A stretch of DNA of 64,000 nt from Desulfomicrobium orale DSM 12838 (GTDB lineage Bacteria; Desulfobacterota; Desulfovibrionia; Desulfovibrionales; Desulfomicrobiaceae), in contig NZ_CP014230.1 of assembly GCF_001553625.1 (NCBI RefSeq), positions 1,984,001 through 2,048,000 on the forward strand, read 5' to 3'. Shown in pieces: positions 1 to 8,280 of this stretch. How positions within the stretch are numbered: position 1 is the stretch's first letter; every line of letters starts with the position of its first letter. The translations under genes and the position numbers were made by a program. The notes under the pieces are model-generated. The model was not told the origin of the DNA. It saw only the letters and a program-made list of their open reading frames with translations, and did not search any database.

Positions 1-271
1 GGTTGGCCACGCTGTCGTGACAGCCTTCGGACATACAGCCCTGGATGGTGTAGGTATCGGCCACGGTATGATGGCAGTCCTGACAGGCGATACCCATGTG
101 CGAGGCATGGTTGAAAGTGACGTCTCCCTTTTTGGGAGTGTAGCCTTCAAAGCCCTTGGCGCTCATGGTCACGCTTTCGGGGATTTCCATTTCCGCTTCC
201 GCGGCCACGGCCGTCAGGGCGCAACCCGCCGCTATGAATCCAGACAGGATAAAAAGACCGATGCGTTTCAT
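1..271 (-). CDS. Cytochrome c3 family protein (class III multiheme), partial
   Basis: Periplasmic multiheme electron carrier of the cytochrome c3 family, which shuttles electrons between periplasmic hydrogenases or formate dehydrogenases and membrane redox complexes in sulfate reducers. The reverse strand reads an ATG at 271 preceded by a strong TAAGGAGG site, a signal peptide ending near AVAAEAEM, then FNHASH, a CQDCHH heme site (CxxCH) and a CMSEGCH site (CX4CH). The FNHxxH...CxxCHH...CX4CH order is that of the N-terminal half of tetraheme cytochrome c3. The gene runs off the window, so heme sites 3 and 4 are not visible. It is divergent from the rhodanese gene. An acidic or split-Soret variant cannot be excluded. 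Confidence 0.88.
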   Translation of the reverse strand, partial: MKRIGLFILSGFIAAGCALTAVAAEAEMEIPESVTMSAKGFEGYTPKKGDVTFNHASHMGIACQDCHHTVADTYTIQGCMSEGCHDSVAN

Positions 272-400
272 CACATTCCTCCTTAAAAATGTTCAAATTC
301 CCTCACCGTGCTGTCCGGAAACGGTGCGCCTCCGACACCTCCGGGCCTTACCGTCTTCCCGGAAGAAGGGCAAGACGGGAGGCGTGAACTTTATCACGAG

Positions 401-427
401 ATGGACGATTGTGTTGTAATCGTCCAT
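401..427. promoter_or_regulatory. Perfect 10-bp inverted repeat, candidate operator
   Basis: Arms ATGGACGATT (401-410) and AATCGTCCAT (418-427) are exact reverse complements separated by seven bases. The site lies in the 201-base gap between the divergent cytochrome c3 and rhodanese genes, 46 bases before the rhodanese start. No T-run follows, so it is more likely a dimeric regulator site than a terminator. The regulator is unknown. Confidence 0.45.
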
Positions 428-472
428 GGTGCCGCAGCTTATTTTGAACGATGACGATATCAGAGGAGAATT

Positions 473-898
473 ATGAAACGCGTTTCATACATGTGGTTGT
501 GCTGCATAGTGATGTGCCTGATGTTTCCCCTGGCCTGCCAGAGCCGGAACACGGTTTTGCTCGATCCTGCGGAAGCCGCGGCTTTTATGGAGAGGCATGA
601 GGGCCGGGAGGATTTTCTTGTCCTGGATGTGCGCACGGCCGAAGAGTTCCGGCAGGGGCATATCGGGGGTGCGCGCTGGCTTGACTATTATGCGCCCGAT
701 TTCGCGGAGCGTTTTGCCAGGTTGGACCGCAACGCGACCATTCTGCTGTATTGCCGCAGCGGAAACCGTACATCCAGAGTCTCCGATCTGGCCCAGCGTC
801 TGGGATTCACCCGGATATTCGATCTTCGCGGGGGCATCCTGGCCTGGTCCCGGGCGGGCCTGCCCCTGACTGCCGGGAAAGAGCCGAAAGCGCCGTAA
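473..898 (+). CDS. Rhodanese-like domain lipoprotein
   Basis: 141-residue single-domain rhodanese, probably handling sulfane sulfur or redox chemistry outside the cytoplasm. The N-terminus is a signal peptide with a lipobox-like LAC near residues 20-22, so a lipid-anchored form is likely. The domain carries VLDVRTAEEF, the GHIGGA segment, and an active-site loop CRSGNR with the persulfide-forming cysteine. The ATG at 473 follows AGAGGAGAATT, a good ribosome site. The convergent neighbour is YedF, another sulfur-related protein, and the divergent neighbour is a periplasmic cytochrome, which suggests a redox/sulfur context. The substrate is not predictable. Confidence 0.85.
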   Translation: MKRVSYMWLCCIVMCLMFPLACQSRNTVLLDPAEAAAFMERHEGREDFLVLDVRTAEEFRQGHIGGARWLDYYAPDFAERFARLDRNATILLYCRSGNRTSRVSDLAQRLGFTRIFDLRGGILAWSRAGLPLTAGKEPKAP

Positions 899-901
899 AA
901 G

Positions 902-945
902 GCGCCCGGCCAGGAGGACGAAACCTTCTCCTGGCCGGGCGCGTT
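902..945 (-). terminator. Hairpin between convergent rhodanese and yedF genes
   Basis: A perfect 15-bp stem (902-916 with 928-942) and an 11-base loop. On the minus strand it is followed by a short T-run (complement of bases 896-899), so it fits best as the yedF terminator. On the plus strand only GTTGT follows, so bidirectional use is uncertain. Confidence 0.7.
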
Positions 946-971
946 GTCCACTCCGGAGAGCATCCGGAGTG

Positions 972-1586
972 TCAGATGGTGATGACCTTATCCGCCATCT
1001 GTTGGCTGGTGACCACATCCAGCATGTTGGTGACCTGCCCGACGCTTTTTTTGTCCATCAGGCCGAAGAATTCCAGGCAGGTGCCGCAGACCAGGATGGA
1101 AACGCCCGCCGCTTCCAGGGCTTGGAGCAGGGGCAGGGCGGGGTGTCCGCTTGCGGCCAGCCGGACCGCGCCGTTGACCATGACGATCCGCCACAGGCTG
1201 TCGCCCAGTTCCGGCAGGGTCCGCAGAAAGTTTTCCATGAGCCGCTGTCCCAGCGTGGCGTCCCCCTGTCCGATGGCGTCGGTGGTCAGAAACACCAGGG
1301 TCCTGCCGCCGGTCGCGAGGTCGCATCCGGGCCGTGCCGACGGTTCCGGTTGCAGTGCTGGCGCGCCGTCCTGACTGACGGCAAAAATACTCCACAGACT
1401 GTTTTCATGTACGGTTTTTTCGATGCGCATGCCCCTGCTGAGCAGGAAACGGCTCACATTTTCCCTGGCCGCGTCGTTGTCCACGATCACCTGCAGGGAC
1501 GGAACCGGCTGGCTGTCCAGCAGGGCCTTGCAACGGAGCACCGGATTGGGGCATGCTTCGCCCTCGCAATTCAAAAGTACGGACAT
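972..1586 (-). CDS. yedF: YedF family sulfurtransferase-like protein (TusA plus DsrE-like domains)
   Basis: 204 residues. Residues 1-75 form a TusA/SirA-like domain with the CPNPV motif (CPxP signature with its functional cysteine); residues 100-204 resemble the DsrE/DsrF-like C-terminal domain of the YedF family, often noted near selenium or sulfur metabolism genes. Family members are cytoplasmic sulfur carriers or unknown selenium-metabolism accessory proteins. The ATG at 1586 is preceded by GGGAGGTTC. The gene is monocistronic and convergent with the rhodanese. The domain assignment is firm; the pathway is inference. Confidence 0.85.
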   Translation of the reverse strand: MSVLLNCEGEACPNPVLRCKALLDSQPVPSLQVIVDNDAARENVSRFLLSRGMRIEKTVHENSLWSIFAVSQDGAPALQPEPSARPGCDLATGGRTLVFLTTDAIGQGDATLGQRLMENFLRTLPELGDSLWRIVMVNGAVRLAASGHPALPLLQALEAAGVSILVCGTCLEFFGLMDKKSVGQVTNMLDVVTSQQMADKVITI

Positions 1587-1742
1587 ATGAACCTCCCTGA
1601 TCGTCCTGTACCGGGCCGGAGAGGACGGTCAAATTGTTTTGCCTGATACATGTGGAACAGGTCCATTGAATAACCGGATGGATTTTTTCCGGCTCCGCGC
1701 TGAAAGATGCGCGGCCTTATGTTTCCCATCGGGAGAGAGCGT

Positions 1743-2381
1743 GTGAATCTGCGGGTTTCTCCAAAATTTCTCGGCGCGGTCCTGTCCGGGCTGCTCCGCC
1801 TCTGGGGCCGGACCCTGCGGATCAGGCGCGTGAACGGAGAGGAGTTCGACCGGTTGATTCGGACCAGCCGTCCGGTGGTCATGCTCTGGCACGACGAAAT
1901 TTTTCCGCTCATTCCTTCCCATGAGAATGTGGGACTGGTCTGCGTGGTCAGCCAGAGCCGGGACGGTGAACTGCTGACGCAGGTACTGTGGCGCTTTGGT
2001 TTTCTTACGGCCAGGGGCTCCAGTTCGCGGGGCGGAACGCGGGCTCTTGTGGCCGCCAAAAGGCTCATGGAAAAACAGGACGTGGGCGCGATCTTCACCG
2101 TGGACGGCCCGCGCGGCCCCCGGCACAAGGTCAAACCCGGAGCCGTCTTTCTGGCCCTGCTCGCGGGATCGCCCGTCGTGCCCGTGCGGGTGGTCATGGA
2201 ACGCAGATGGATTCTGTGGCGGGCGTGGGACAAATTTCAGGTGCCGTGGCCGTTTTCCCGGTGCACCATCGTTTACGGCGCTCCCGTGACGGTGACCGAT
2301 CCGGGAGACGACCCCGAAGCCATGCGGCGTTTGTGCGAGGAATTTGAGCGGATCATGGATTCTCTGGAGCCGCTCTCATGA
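1743..2381 (+). CDS. Lysophospholipid acyltransferase family protein (DUF374)
   Basis: About 212 residues of the DUF374 branch of the PlsC-like acyltransferases, expected at the inner membrane acting on lipid A precursors or other lysolipids. The catalytic block is seen as LWHDEIFPL (HxxxxD-like) and the family hallmark VDGPRGPRHKVKPG. I favour the GTG at 1743 because a GGGAGAGAG ribosome site lies just before it; upstream in-frame ATGs at 1707 and 1722 lack one. The stop overlaps the next acyltransferase by four bases (ATGA), indicating translational coupling, so the two probably work together in envelope lipid synthesis. Confidence 0.85.
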   Translation: MNLRVSPKFLGAVLSGLLRLWGRTLRIRRVNGEEFDRLIRTSRPVVMLWHDEIFPLIPSHENVGLVCVVSQSRDGELLTQVLWRFGFLTARGSSSRGGTRALVAAKRLMEKQDVGAIFTVDGPRGPRHKVKPGAVFLALLAGSPVVPVRVVMERRWILWRAWDKFQVPWPFSRCTIVYGAPVTVTDPGDDPEAMRRLCEEFERIMDSLEPLS

Positions 2382-3268
2382 TCAGAACCCTGCTGACGGC
2401 CCTGTCCGCCGCCGGAGCGGCCCTTTCCCCGAGGGCCCTGCGCCTTTGCGGGTCCGCTCTGGGCGCCGCCCTCTGGGCCGGCCTTCCCGGCAGACGGCGG
2501 GAGACTGCTGCCCGCATCGGGGAGCGGCTGGGGCTCGATGCCGCTTCGGCCAGGGCTCTGGCCCGGAGGACTTTCGGGCACAACGCGCAGTCCTTTCTGG
2601 AGATACTCATGACGCGCCGGGTGGACCCGCGTTTTCTGCACGAGCGGGTCGAGTTTGAAAATCCCGGTCTTTTCGATGCCCTGCGGACCAGCACCCGCCC
2701 CATCGTGGCGGCCACGGCTCATCTGGGCGCGTGGGAACTTCTGGTGGGTCTCATGGGCGCCTTTTCTCCGGCAGAGACATGCCATGTGGTCGTCCGCCTG
2801 CCCAGAAACGCGGCCCTGGCCGAAGCCATCGTCCGGCTGCGCTCCCAGCCCCGGATACACATTCTCCCGCATCGCGACGCGGCCCGGAACACCTTGAGCC
2901 ATCTGCGTTCGGGCGGCAAAAGCGCCTTTCTGGTGGACCACAACTGCAAACGCGCCGAAGCGGAGTTTCTGCCCTTTCTGGGCCGCACGGCGGCGGTGAA
3001 CAAGGGTCCGGCGATCCTGGCCCTGCGGGCCAAGGCCGAAGTCTGGCCCATCTTTCTGCTGCGTCTGCCGGATGACCGCTTCCGTTTCGTGACCCTGCCC
3101 ATCCTGGATACGGCAAGGTTGACGGGCGATCTGGATCAGCGCGTCCGCGAGATCTGCCGGTTCTACACCCGCGCGGTGGAAGACATGGTGCTCCGCTACC
3201 CGGACCAGTGGTTCTGGATGCACCGGAGATGGAAAACACGCCCCGAGGGCGAAGAAGGAGATGATTGA
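2378..3268 (+). CDS. LpxL/HtrB-like lipid A acyltransferase
   Basis: 296 residues, close to the usual length for the LpxL/LpxM (HtrB) family of inner-membrane acyltransferases that add secondary acyl chains to Kdo2-lipid IVA. The HX4E catalytic motif is visible as HLGAWE near residue 112, and a VDHNCKR segment near residue 187 matches the family's second conserved block. The N-terminus is hydrophobic, consistent with a membrane anchor. It starts inside the stop of the preceding DUF374 gene and ends in a one-base overlap with ade, so three genes are tightly packed. Exact acyl donor and position are unknown. Confidence 0.85.
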   Translation: MIRTLLTALSAAGAALSPRALRLCGSALGAALWAGLPGRRRETAARIGERLGLDAASARALARRTFGHNAQSFLEILMTRRVDPRFLHERVEFENPGLFDALRTSTRPIVAATAHLGAWELLVGLMGAFSPAETCHVVVRLPRNAALAEAIVRLRSQPRIHILPHRDAARNTLSHLRSGGKSAFLVDHNCKRAEAEFLPFLGRTAAVNKGPAILALRAKAEVWPIFLLRLPDDRFRFVTLPILDTARLTGDLDQRVREICRFYTRAVEDMVLRYPDQWFWMHRRWKTRPEGEEGDD

Positions 3269-4965
3269 TGCGTAATCTGCTGGCCGCGTCCCGCGGCCTG
3301 GAACCCGTCGATCTGCTGATCCGGGACTGCCGGCTGGTCAATGTTCTGTCCGGAGAAATCCACGCCGCCGATGTGGCCGTCAAGGACGGCGTGGTGGTGG
3401 GATTCGGCCCGCGCGAGGCTCTGGAAACCGTGGACGCGGCCGGGCGCTTTCTGTGTCCCGGTCTGGTGGAGGGGCACATCCATATCGAATCCACGCTGCT
3501 GCATCCCGCCCGCTTCGCGCGGGTTGCCGCGGAGCATGGCACGGCGGCGGTGGTCTGCGATCCGCACGAACTGGCCAACGTGCGCGGCCTGGAAGGCATC
3601 CGCTGGCTGCTGGACGTGACCCGCGGTCTTCCTCTGGATATTTTCTGCATGATGCCGTCCTGCGTTCCGGCCACGCATCTGGAAACCTCCGGTGCGGCCA
3701 TTGCCGCCGAAGACATCCGGATGATGCTCGAAGAATTTTCGGAGCGCATTCTGGGGCTTGCGGAGATGATGAATTATCCCGGCGTGCTGCATGGCGCGCC
3801 CGATGTTCTGGCCAAGCTCGCGGCCTCCGGTTCGCGGCCGGTGGACGGCCATGCGCCGGGCCTTTCCGGCCGTGATCTGGACGCTTACATCCTGTCCGGG
3901 CCGAGCAGCGACCACGAAGCCTGTCTGCTGGAGGAAGGGCGGGAAAAACTGCGCAAGGGTGTGCATCTGATGATCCGCGAAGGCAGTTCCGAAAAGAACC
4001 TGCGCGACCTGCTGCCTCTGGTGAACGGATTCAACAGCCAGAACTGTTCACTGGTCACGGATGACCGCCACTGCGACGATCTGGTGCGTGAAGGGCATCT
4101 GGATCACAGCGTCCGTCTGGCCGTGGCGGAGGGGCTCGACCCGTTGCGGGCCATTCAGATGGCTTCCATCAACACGGCCCGCCATTTCGGCCTGCGCCGG
4201 AGAGGGGCCGTCGCGCCGGGCTACCGCGCCGATTTCCTGCTGCTGGATGAACTGTCTTCCTTCGCCATTCACCGCGTGTTTCTGGGCGGCAAGCCGCTGG
4301 AAAAACATGCCTGGGAGCCCGCGCCCACGCGGTACCGTGTTGACGGCTCCGTGCGCGTGGGCGGCCTTGAACCGGACTGCCTGGACATGCCCGCCGGTGA
4401 GGGCAGGGCGCGCGTCATTGCCACTGTTCCCGGCCAGATCGTGACGACGGCGGAGCTGGTTGTGCCGAAAATCGAAAACGGCCTGATCCAGGCCGACCCG
4501 GAGCACGATGTAGCCCGGCTGGCGGTCTTCGAGCGGCATGCGGGCAGCGGCCGCAGGGGACTCGGACTCGTGCGCGGTCTGGGCGTGCGCCAAGGCGCTT
4601 TGGGCGGAACAGTGGCCCATGACTCCCACAATCTGATCGTGGCCGGAGCTTCCGGGTCGGACATGCTGCTGGTCGCGCGGACCCTGGCCGAATGCGGCGG
4701 GGGCTTTGCCGTCGTATTGGAGGGGCGGGTACTGGAGCTTCTGCCGCTGACTTTGGCCGGGCTCATGAGCGACGGAGAGCCGGAAGAGGTGGCCGCCGCC
4801 CTGGACCGCCTCAACGCGGCGGCCAGAAGTCTGGGCTGCCCGGAAAATATCAATCCCTTCATGCAGCTGTCCTTTCTGGCCCTGCCGGTCATTCCCGAAT
4901 TGCGCCTGACGGATCGGGGCCTGGTGGACGTGGGCCTCTTCGATCTGGTGCCGTTGCAGGGCTGA
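3268..4965 (+). CDS. ade: Adenine deaminase
   Basis: 565-residue amidohydrolase of the AdeC type that converts adenine to hypoxanthine and ammonia. The metal-binding EGHIHIES (HxH) sits near residue 69, with the GHAPGLSG and SGPSSDHE blocks near residues 192-215 and a late conserved region with TVAHDSHN. The ATG at 3268 shares one base with the upstream TGA and has GAAGGAG before it; an in-frame TTG one codon earlier is a poorer start. The placement directly behind two lipid acyltransferases is odd and suggests shared transcription rather than shared function. Hypoxanthine produced here could be salvaged by Hpt, encoded at 26165-26686. Confidence 0.95.
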   Translation: MRNLLAASRGLEPVDLLIRDCRLVNVLSGEIHAADVAVKDGVVVGFGPREALETVDAAGRFLCPGLVEGHIHIESTLLHPARFARVAAEHGTAAVVCDPHELANVRGLEGIRWLLDVTRGLPLDIFCMMPSCVPATHLETSGAAIAAEDIRMMLEEFSERILGLAEMMNYPGVLHGAPDVLAKLAASGSRPVDGHAPGLSGRDLDAYILSGPSSDHEACLLEEGREKLRKGVHLMIREGSSEKNLRDLLPLVNGFNSQNCSLVTDDRHCDDLVREGHLDHSVRLAVAEGLDPLRAIQMASINTARHFGLRRRGAVAPGYRADFLLLDELSSFAIHRVFLGGKPLEKHAWEPAPTRYRVDGSVRVGGLEPDCLDMPAGEGRARVIATVPGQIVTTAELVVPKIENGLIQADPEHDVARLAVFERHAGSGRRGLGLVRGLGVRQGALGGTVAHDSHNLIVAGASGSDMLLVARTLAECGGGFAVVLEGRVLELLPLTLAGLMSDGEPEEVAAALDRLNAAARSLGCPENINPFMQLSFLALPVIPELRLTDRGLVDVGLFDLVPLQG

Positions 4966-4998
4966 ACCCGCCATAGCCGTTAACATTGCGATGCCGTC

Positions 4999-6546
4999 AT
5001 GACCTCTGCGGAACAGATTTTCGACCTGACCATCGAGCCGGACCAGGCGGGTGACCTGAAGCTCGTCCGTTCTCTCGCGCTGCACCGGGCGGGACTGCCG
5101 GAAAATTCCGCCGCGCGGGTGCGGATCGTGCGCCGTTCTGTGGACGCGCGGGCCAGAATGCCGCGTTTTCTGTTGCGCGTGGCTGTGGGAGGCGAAGAAG
5201 AAGCCCGGCGGAGTTTTGAGCCCAGAGCTCTCGGCCCGAAGCGGGTCGTTGTGGTCGGAGCCGGACCGGCCGGATATTTCGCGGCCCTGACCCTGCTGGA
5301 GGCGGGCATCACGCCCGTAGTGCTGGAGCAGGGCAGGGATGTGCGCTCCCGTCTGAAGGACATCAAAAAGATTTATTCCGAAAGCCTGATCCACCCGCAC
5401 TCCAACTACTGTTTCGGCGAAGGCGGGGCGGGCACCTATTCCGACGGCAAGCTGTTCACCCGGTCCAAAAAGCGCGGAGACGTGAACCGCATTCTGGACC
5501 TGTTTGTGGCGCACGGCGCGTCGGAGGATATCCTGGTGGACGCTCATCCGCATCTGGGCTCCAACGCGTTGCCCCGTCTGGTGCGGGCGCTGCGGGAGTC
5601 CATTCTGGGTGTCGGCGGGGAAGTGCGTTTCGGCGCCCGCGTGAGCGATCTGCTGCTAAGCGGCGGTACGGCGCGCGGAGTAGTGCTGGAAGACGGGGAA
5701 AAAATTCCGGCCGACGCGGTGATTCTGGCCACGGGCCACTCGGCGCGGGACGTGTACGCGCTGCTGCACCGGAAGGGTATGTCTCTGGAGGCCAAGCCCT
5801 TTGCCCTGGGTGTACGCATAGAGCATCCGCAGGAGCTGGTGGACCGGATGTTCTATCACCACTTGCCGCGTCATCCGGCCCTGCCCCCGGCCAGCTACCG
5901 CATTGCCTGCCAGACCGGGGAACGGGGAGTCTTTTCCTTCTGCATGTGCCCCGGAGGATTCGTGGTCCCGGCCGCCACAGCTCCGGGAGAACTCGTGTTA
6001 AACGGCATGAGTCTGGCCAGCCGGAAGGCCCCCTTCGCCAACGCCGGACTGGTAGCGGAAGTACGCCCGTCCGATGTGGCGGCAAAGGATCCTCTCGCGC
6101 TGCTGCGTTTTCAGAGTCAGGTGGAGCAGGCTGTTTTCGCCGCCGGAGACGGCCGCACCCAGCGCGCTCCGGCCCAGAGCGCACGTGATTTCGCGCGAGG
6201 GCGCCTGACGGACTCTCCGGGGCGTACATCCTATCTTCCGGGCGTGTATGCCGCTTCACTGCACGAACTTCTGCCCGCCTTCGTGGTCCGCGCCCTGCGT
6301 CAGGCTCTGCGTGTTTTCGGACAGCGTCATCATGGCTTTGACAGCGCCGAAGCCATGATGCTGGCCGTGGAGTCCAGAACCAGTGCGCCGGTACGCATCC
6401 CCCGCGACCCGGTTTCGCTGATGCATCCGGAAGCTGCGGGTCTTTTTCCCTGCGGCGAAGGGGCCGGGCACGCGGGCGGCATCATCTCGGCGGCCATGGA
6501 CGGAGTGGCCGTGGCTCAGGGCGTGAGCCGTTATGTGGGCGCATAA
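4999..6546 (+). CDS. NAD(P)/FAD-dependent oxidoreductase (COG2509-like)
   Basis: 515-residue flavoprotein of unknown substrate. Residues 1-75 are a small N-terminal domain; a Rossmann dinucleotide site VVVGAGPAGYFAA begins near residue 85, followed by an acidic residue ending strand two (VLEQGRD). Conserved FGEGGAGTYSDGKL and the C-terminal FPCGEGAGHAGGI, which binds the FAD pyrophosphate, are both present. This architecture matches uncharacterised FAD-dependent dehydrogenases widespread in anaerobes. It lies 33 bases after ade in the same direction and may be the last gene of that operon. No terminator hairpin with a T-run is evident behind it. Confidence 0.85.
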   Translation: MTSAEQIFDLTIEPDQAGDLKLVRSLALHRAGLPENSAARVRIVRRSVDARARMPRFLLRVAVGGEEEARRSFEPRALGPKRVVVVGAGPAGYFAALTLLEAGITPVVLEQGRDVRSRLKDIKKIYSESLIHPHSNYCFGEGGAGTYSDGKLFTRSKKRGDVNRILDLFVAHGASEDILVDAHPHLGSNALPRLVRALRESILGVGGEVRFGARVSDLLLSGGTARGVVLEDGEKIPADAVILATGHSARDVYALLHRKGMSLEAKPFALGVRIEHPQELVDRMFYHHLPRHPALPPASYRIACQTGERGVFSFCMCPGGFVVPAATAPGELVLNGMSLASRKAPFANAGLVAEVRPSDVAAKDPLALLRFQSQVEQAVFAAGDGRTQRAPAQSARDFARGRLTDSPGRTSYLPGVYAASLHELLPAFVVRALRQALRVFGQRHHGFDSAEAMMLAVESRTSAPVRIPRDPVSLMHPEAAGLFPCGEGAGHAGGIISAAMDGVAVAQGVSRYVGA

Positions 6547-6880
6547 GGTCCACAGTGCTTTCCGCGTTTTTCATCCCGGAACGGCTGCGCATAGAAGCGG
6601 GACCCGTGCTATGACCGGAATCCGGACATAGCAACCATTCTTCAGGCGTGTCTGTGCGCAGAACCGGGACATGGCACTGCCGAACAGATGATTGCCGGTC
6701 CCGCTTTGGATTTATTGCGTTCCAGCGGATGAGGGTTCAACAGGTTCCGAACTCGGCTCAAAATCCTGCGTCGACGCTGTGCCTGCCATATTATGATCTG
6801 TCGCGATCGCGGCTGTCGGACATGCCCGGATCCGGGCTTTAGAGATTGGAATTTTTTGAGCTTGATCCGGCGGATTGGCT
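6547..6880. other. Intergenic region without a recognisable gene
   Basis: This 334-base gap separates the convergent FAD oxidoreductase and symporter genes. Short open frames exist on both strands but have no ribosome sites, and their translations have no family resemblance. I see no RNA gene, strong hairpin or repeat here. Confidence 0.6.
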
Positions 6881-7822
6881 TCAGTGAACATTCTGATCGG
6901 AACGCCACCAGCGGGCCAGGAGCATGCCCGCCAGATTCTGCCACAGGCTGAAGAGCGCGCCAGGCAGGGCTGCGGCCGGTCCAAAGAATGTTCCGGCCAG
7001 GGCCACGGCCAGACCCGAGTTCTGCATCCCCACTTCGATGGAGATGGTCCGGGCGGTCACGAATGCCGCGCCTGTTCCGCGCGCCGCCCAGAATCCGCAC
7101 AGAAAGCCGAGGGCGTTGTGCAGGATGACGGCAGCCAGCACCATCAGGGGGACGGTCAGGATGGTTTTCTGGTTGATGGCCACCACACAGGCGATGACCG
7201 CGGAAATGCTCAGTACGGAGACGGCCGGGAAGATACGCAGCGCCGGTCGGACGCGGGCTTGCAGCGTTCTGCGCAGCACAAGTCCGCCCAGAACCGGGCA
7301 GACCACGATCCAGCAGATGGATCCGGCCATGCTCCAGAAGTTCACGGCCACACGCTGTCCGGCCAGAAGTTCCATCAATGCCGGAGTGAGCAGAGGGGCG
7401 AGCAGGGTGGAGGCAAGACTCATGGTTACGGACAGGGGGACATCCGCTCTGGAAAAATAGGCGATGACGTTGGATGCCGTGCCCGCCGGGCAGCACCCGA
7501 CGAGCATGACGCCGACAGCCGCTTCGGGCGGCAGCTGCAGGAGGGCGCACACCACCCAGGCGATCGCCGGCATGAGTGCATACTGAAGCGACACGCCCAG
7601 CGCCGCGGACGGCCACTGGCGGGACACGCGGGTGAAGTCGGAGAATTCCAGGGTCAGACCCATGCCGAACATGATGAGGCCAAGACCCAGAGAGATATAC
7701 GGTCTGATCCAGGCAAAAAGGGGCGGATGAACAAGGCCCAGTGCGGAAAAGCCCACGGCCAGGAAGAGAAAACGCCGCTCGATCCAGGCGGCGGCGCTGA
7801 ACAGGGCGGTAGATGCGGACAT
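6881..7822 (-). CDS. Bile acid:sodium symporter family (BASS) transporter
   Basis: 313-residue multi-pass inner-membrane protein of the BASS superfamily, which couples sodium influx to uptake of organic anions. About nine or ten hydrophobic segments are visible. Family blocks seen include GLIMFGMGLTLEFSDF near residue 45, VGCCPAGTASNVIAYF near residue 107 and SIEVGMQNSGLAVALA near residue 262, the last two being the sodium-site regions. The ATG at 7822 is preferred over one at 7909, because the latter lies inside a palindrome and would add a non-hydrophobic leader. The gene is divergent from hipB. The substrate could be pantoate, a keto acid or another anion. Confidence 0.87.
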   Translation of the reverse strand: MSASTALFSAAAWIERRFLFLAVGFSALGLVHPPLFAWIRPYISLGLGLIMFGMGLTLEFSDFTRVSRQWPSAALGVSLQYALMPAIAWVVCALLQLPPEAAVGVMLVGCCPAGTASNVIAYFSRADVPLSVTMSLASTLLAPLLTPALMELLAGQRVAVNFWSMAGSICWIVVCPVLGGLVLRRTLQARVRPALRIFPAVSVLSISAVIACVVAINQKTILTVPLMVLAAVILHNALGFLCGFWAARGTGAAFVTARTISIEVGMQNSGLAVALAGTFFGPAAALPGALFSLWQNLAGMLLARWWRSDQNVH

Positions 7823-7886
7823 GGATGAACTCTGGTGCCAAAGTCCCGGCGCGTCAACCAGGGAGATATGACATGCTGGATGAAAG

Positions 7887-7912
7887 ATTATGCAATATGG
7901 ATATTGCATAAT
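7887..7912. promoter_or_regulatory. Perfect palindrome, candidate HipB operator 1
   Basis: Arms of 12 bp (7887-7898 ATTATGCAATAT and 7901-7912) are exact reverse complements around a GG centre. The site lies between divergent hipB and the symporter gene, the expected place for an autoregulatory HipB operator. It also contains CATAAT (7907-7912), which could serve as a -10 element. Confidence 0.7.
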
Positions 7913-7914
7913 TC

Positions 7915-8280
7915 ATGGTTATGCAATATCTGTATGGCATGAACAGCAAAAATCTGTCCCGCCAGGGACTGCCGCGCAGAGCCGCCGGGAATCTCGAATC
8001 TCTGGGGAGGAACATCCGCGCCGCCCGCACGCTGCGGGGGCTGACCATGCAGGATCTGGCGGAACGCGCCATGACCTCGCGTGAAACCATCCGCCGCCTG
8101 GAGCAGGGGCATCCGGGCGTATCCGTGGGCGTGCTGGTGCATGTACTCTGGGTGCTGGAGCTCGACGACCAGATCGGGGCGCTGGCCGCTCTGGAAAATG
8201 ACTCACAAGGGCAGGCTCTGGCTCTGGCCGGGCTGCCGCGGCGTGTGGATGCGGGAAGAACCGATGAGTTCGACTTCTGA
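7915..8280 (+). CDS. hipB: HipB-like antitoxin, helix-turn-helix regulator
   Basis: Small XRE-type DNA-binding protein, the antitoxin and autorepressor partner of HipA. The helix-turn-helix covers roughly ARTLRGLTMQDLAERAMTSR and the following RRLEQGHPGVSVGVL. In-frame ATGs at 7915, 7921 and 7939 all lack a clear ribosome site; the first is given here, but 7939 (MNSKNLSRQ) would leave the second palindrome outside the coding region. The C-terminus overlaps hipA by 17 bases, the usual coupled arrangement. The C-terminal tail after the HTH is short (about 35 residues). Confidence 0.85.
   Translation: MVMQYLYGMNSKNLSRQGLPRRAAGNLESLGRNIRAARTLRGLTMQDLAERAMTSRETIRRLEQGHPGVSVGVLVHVLWVLELDDQIGALAALENDSQGQALALAGLPRRVDAGRTDEFDF
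7919..7941. promoter_or_regulatory. Imperfect palindrome, candidate HipB operator 2
   Basis: TTATGCAATAT at 7919-7929 repeats one arm of the upstream palindrome, and GTATGGCATGA (7932-7942 region) matches the other arm at 8 of 11 positions. The centres of the two sites are 31 bp apart, about three helical turns, so two dimers could bind the same face. It overlaps alternative hipB start codons. Confidence 0.5.
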
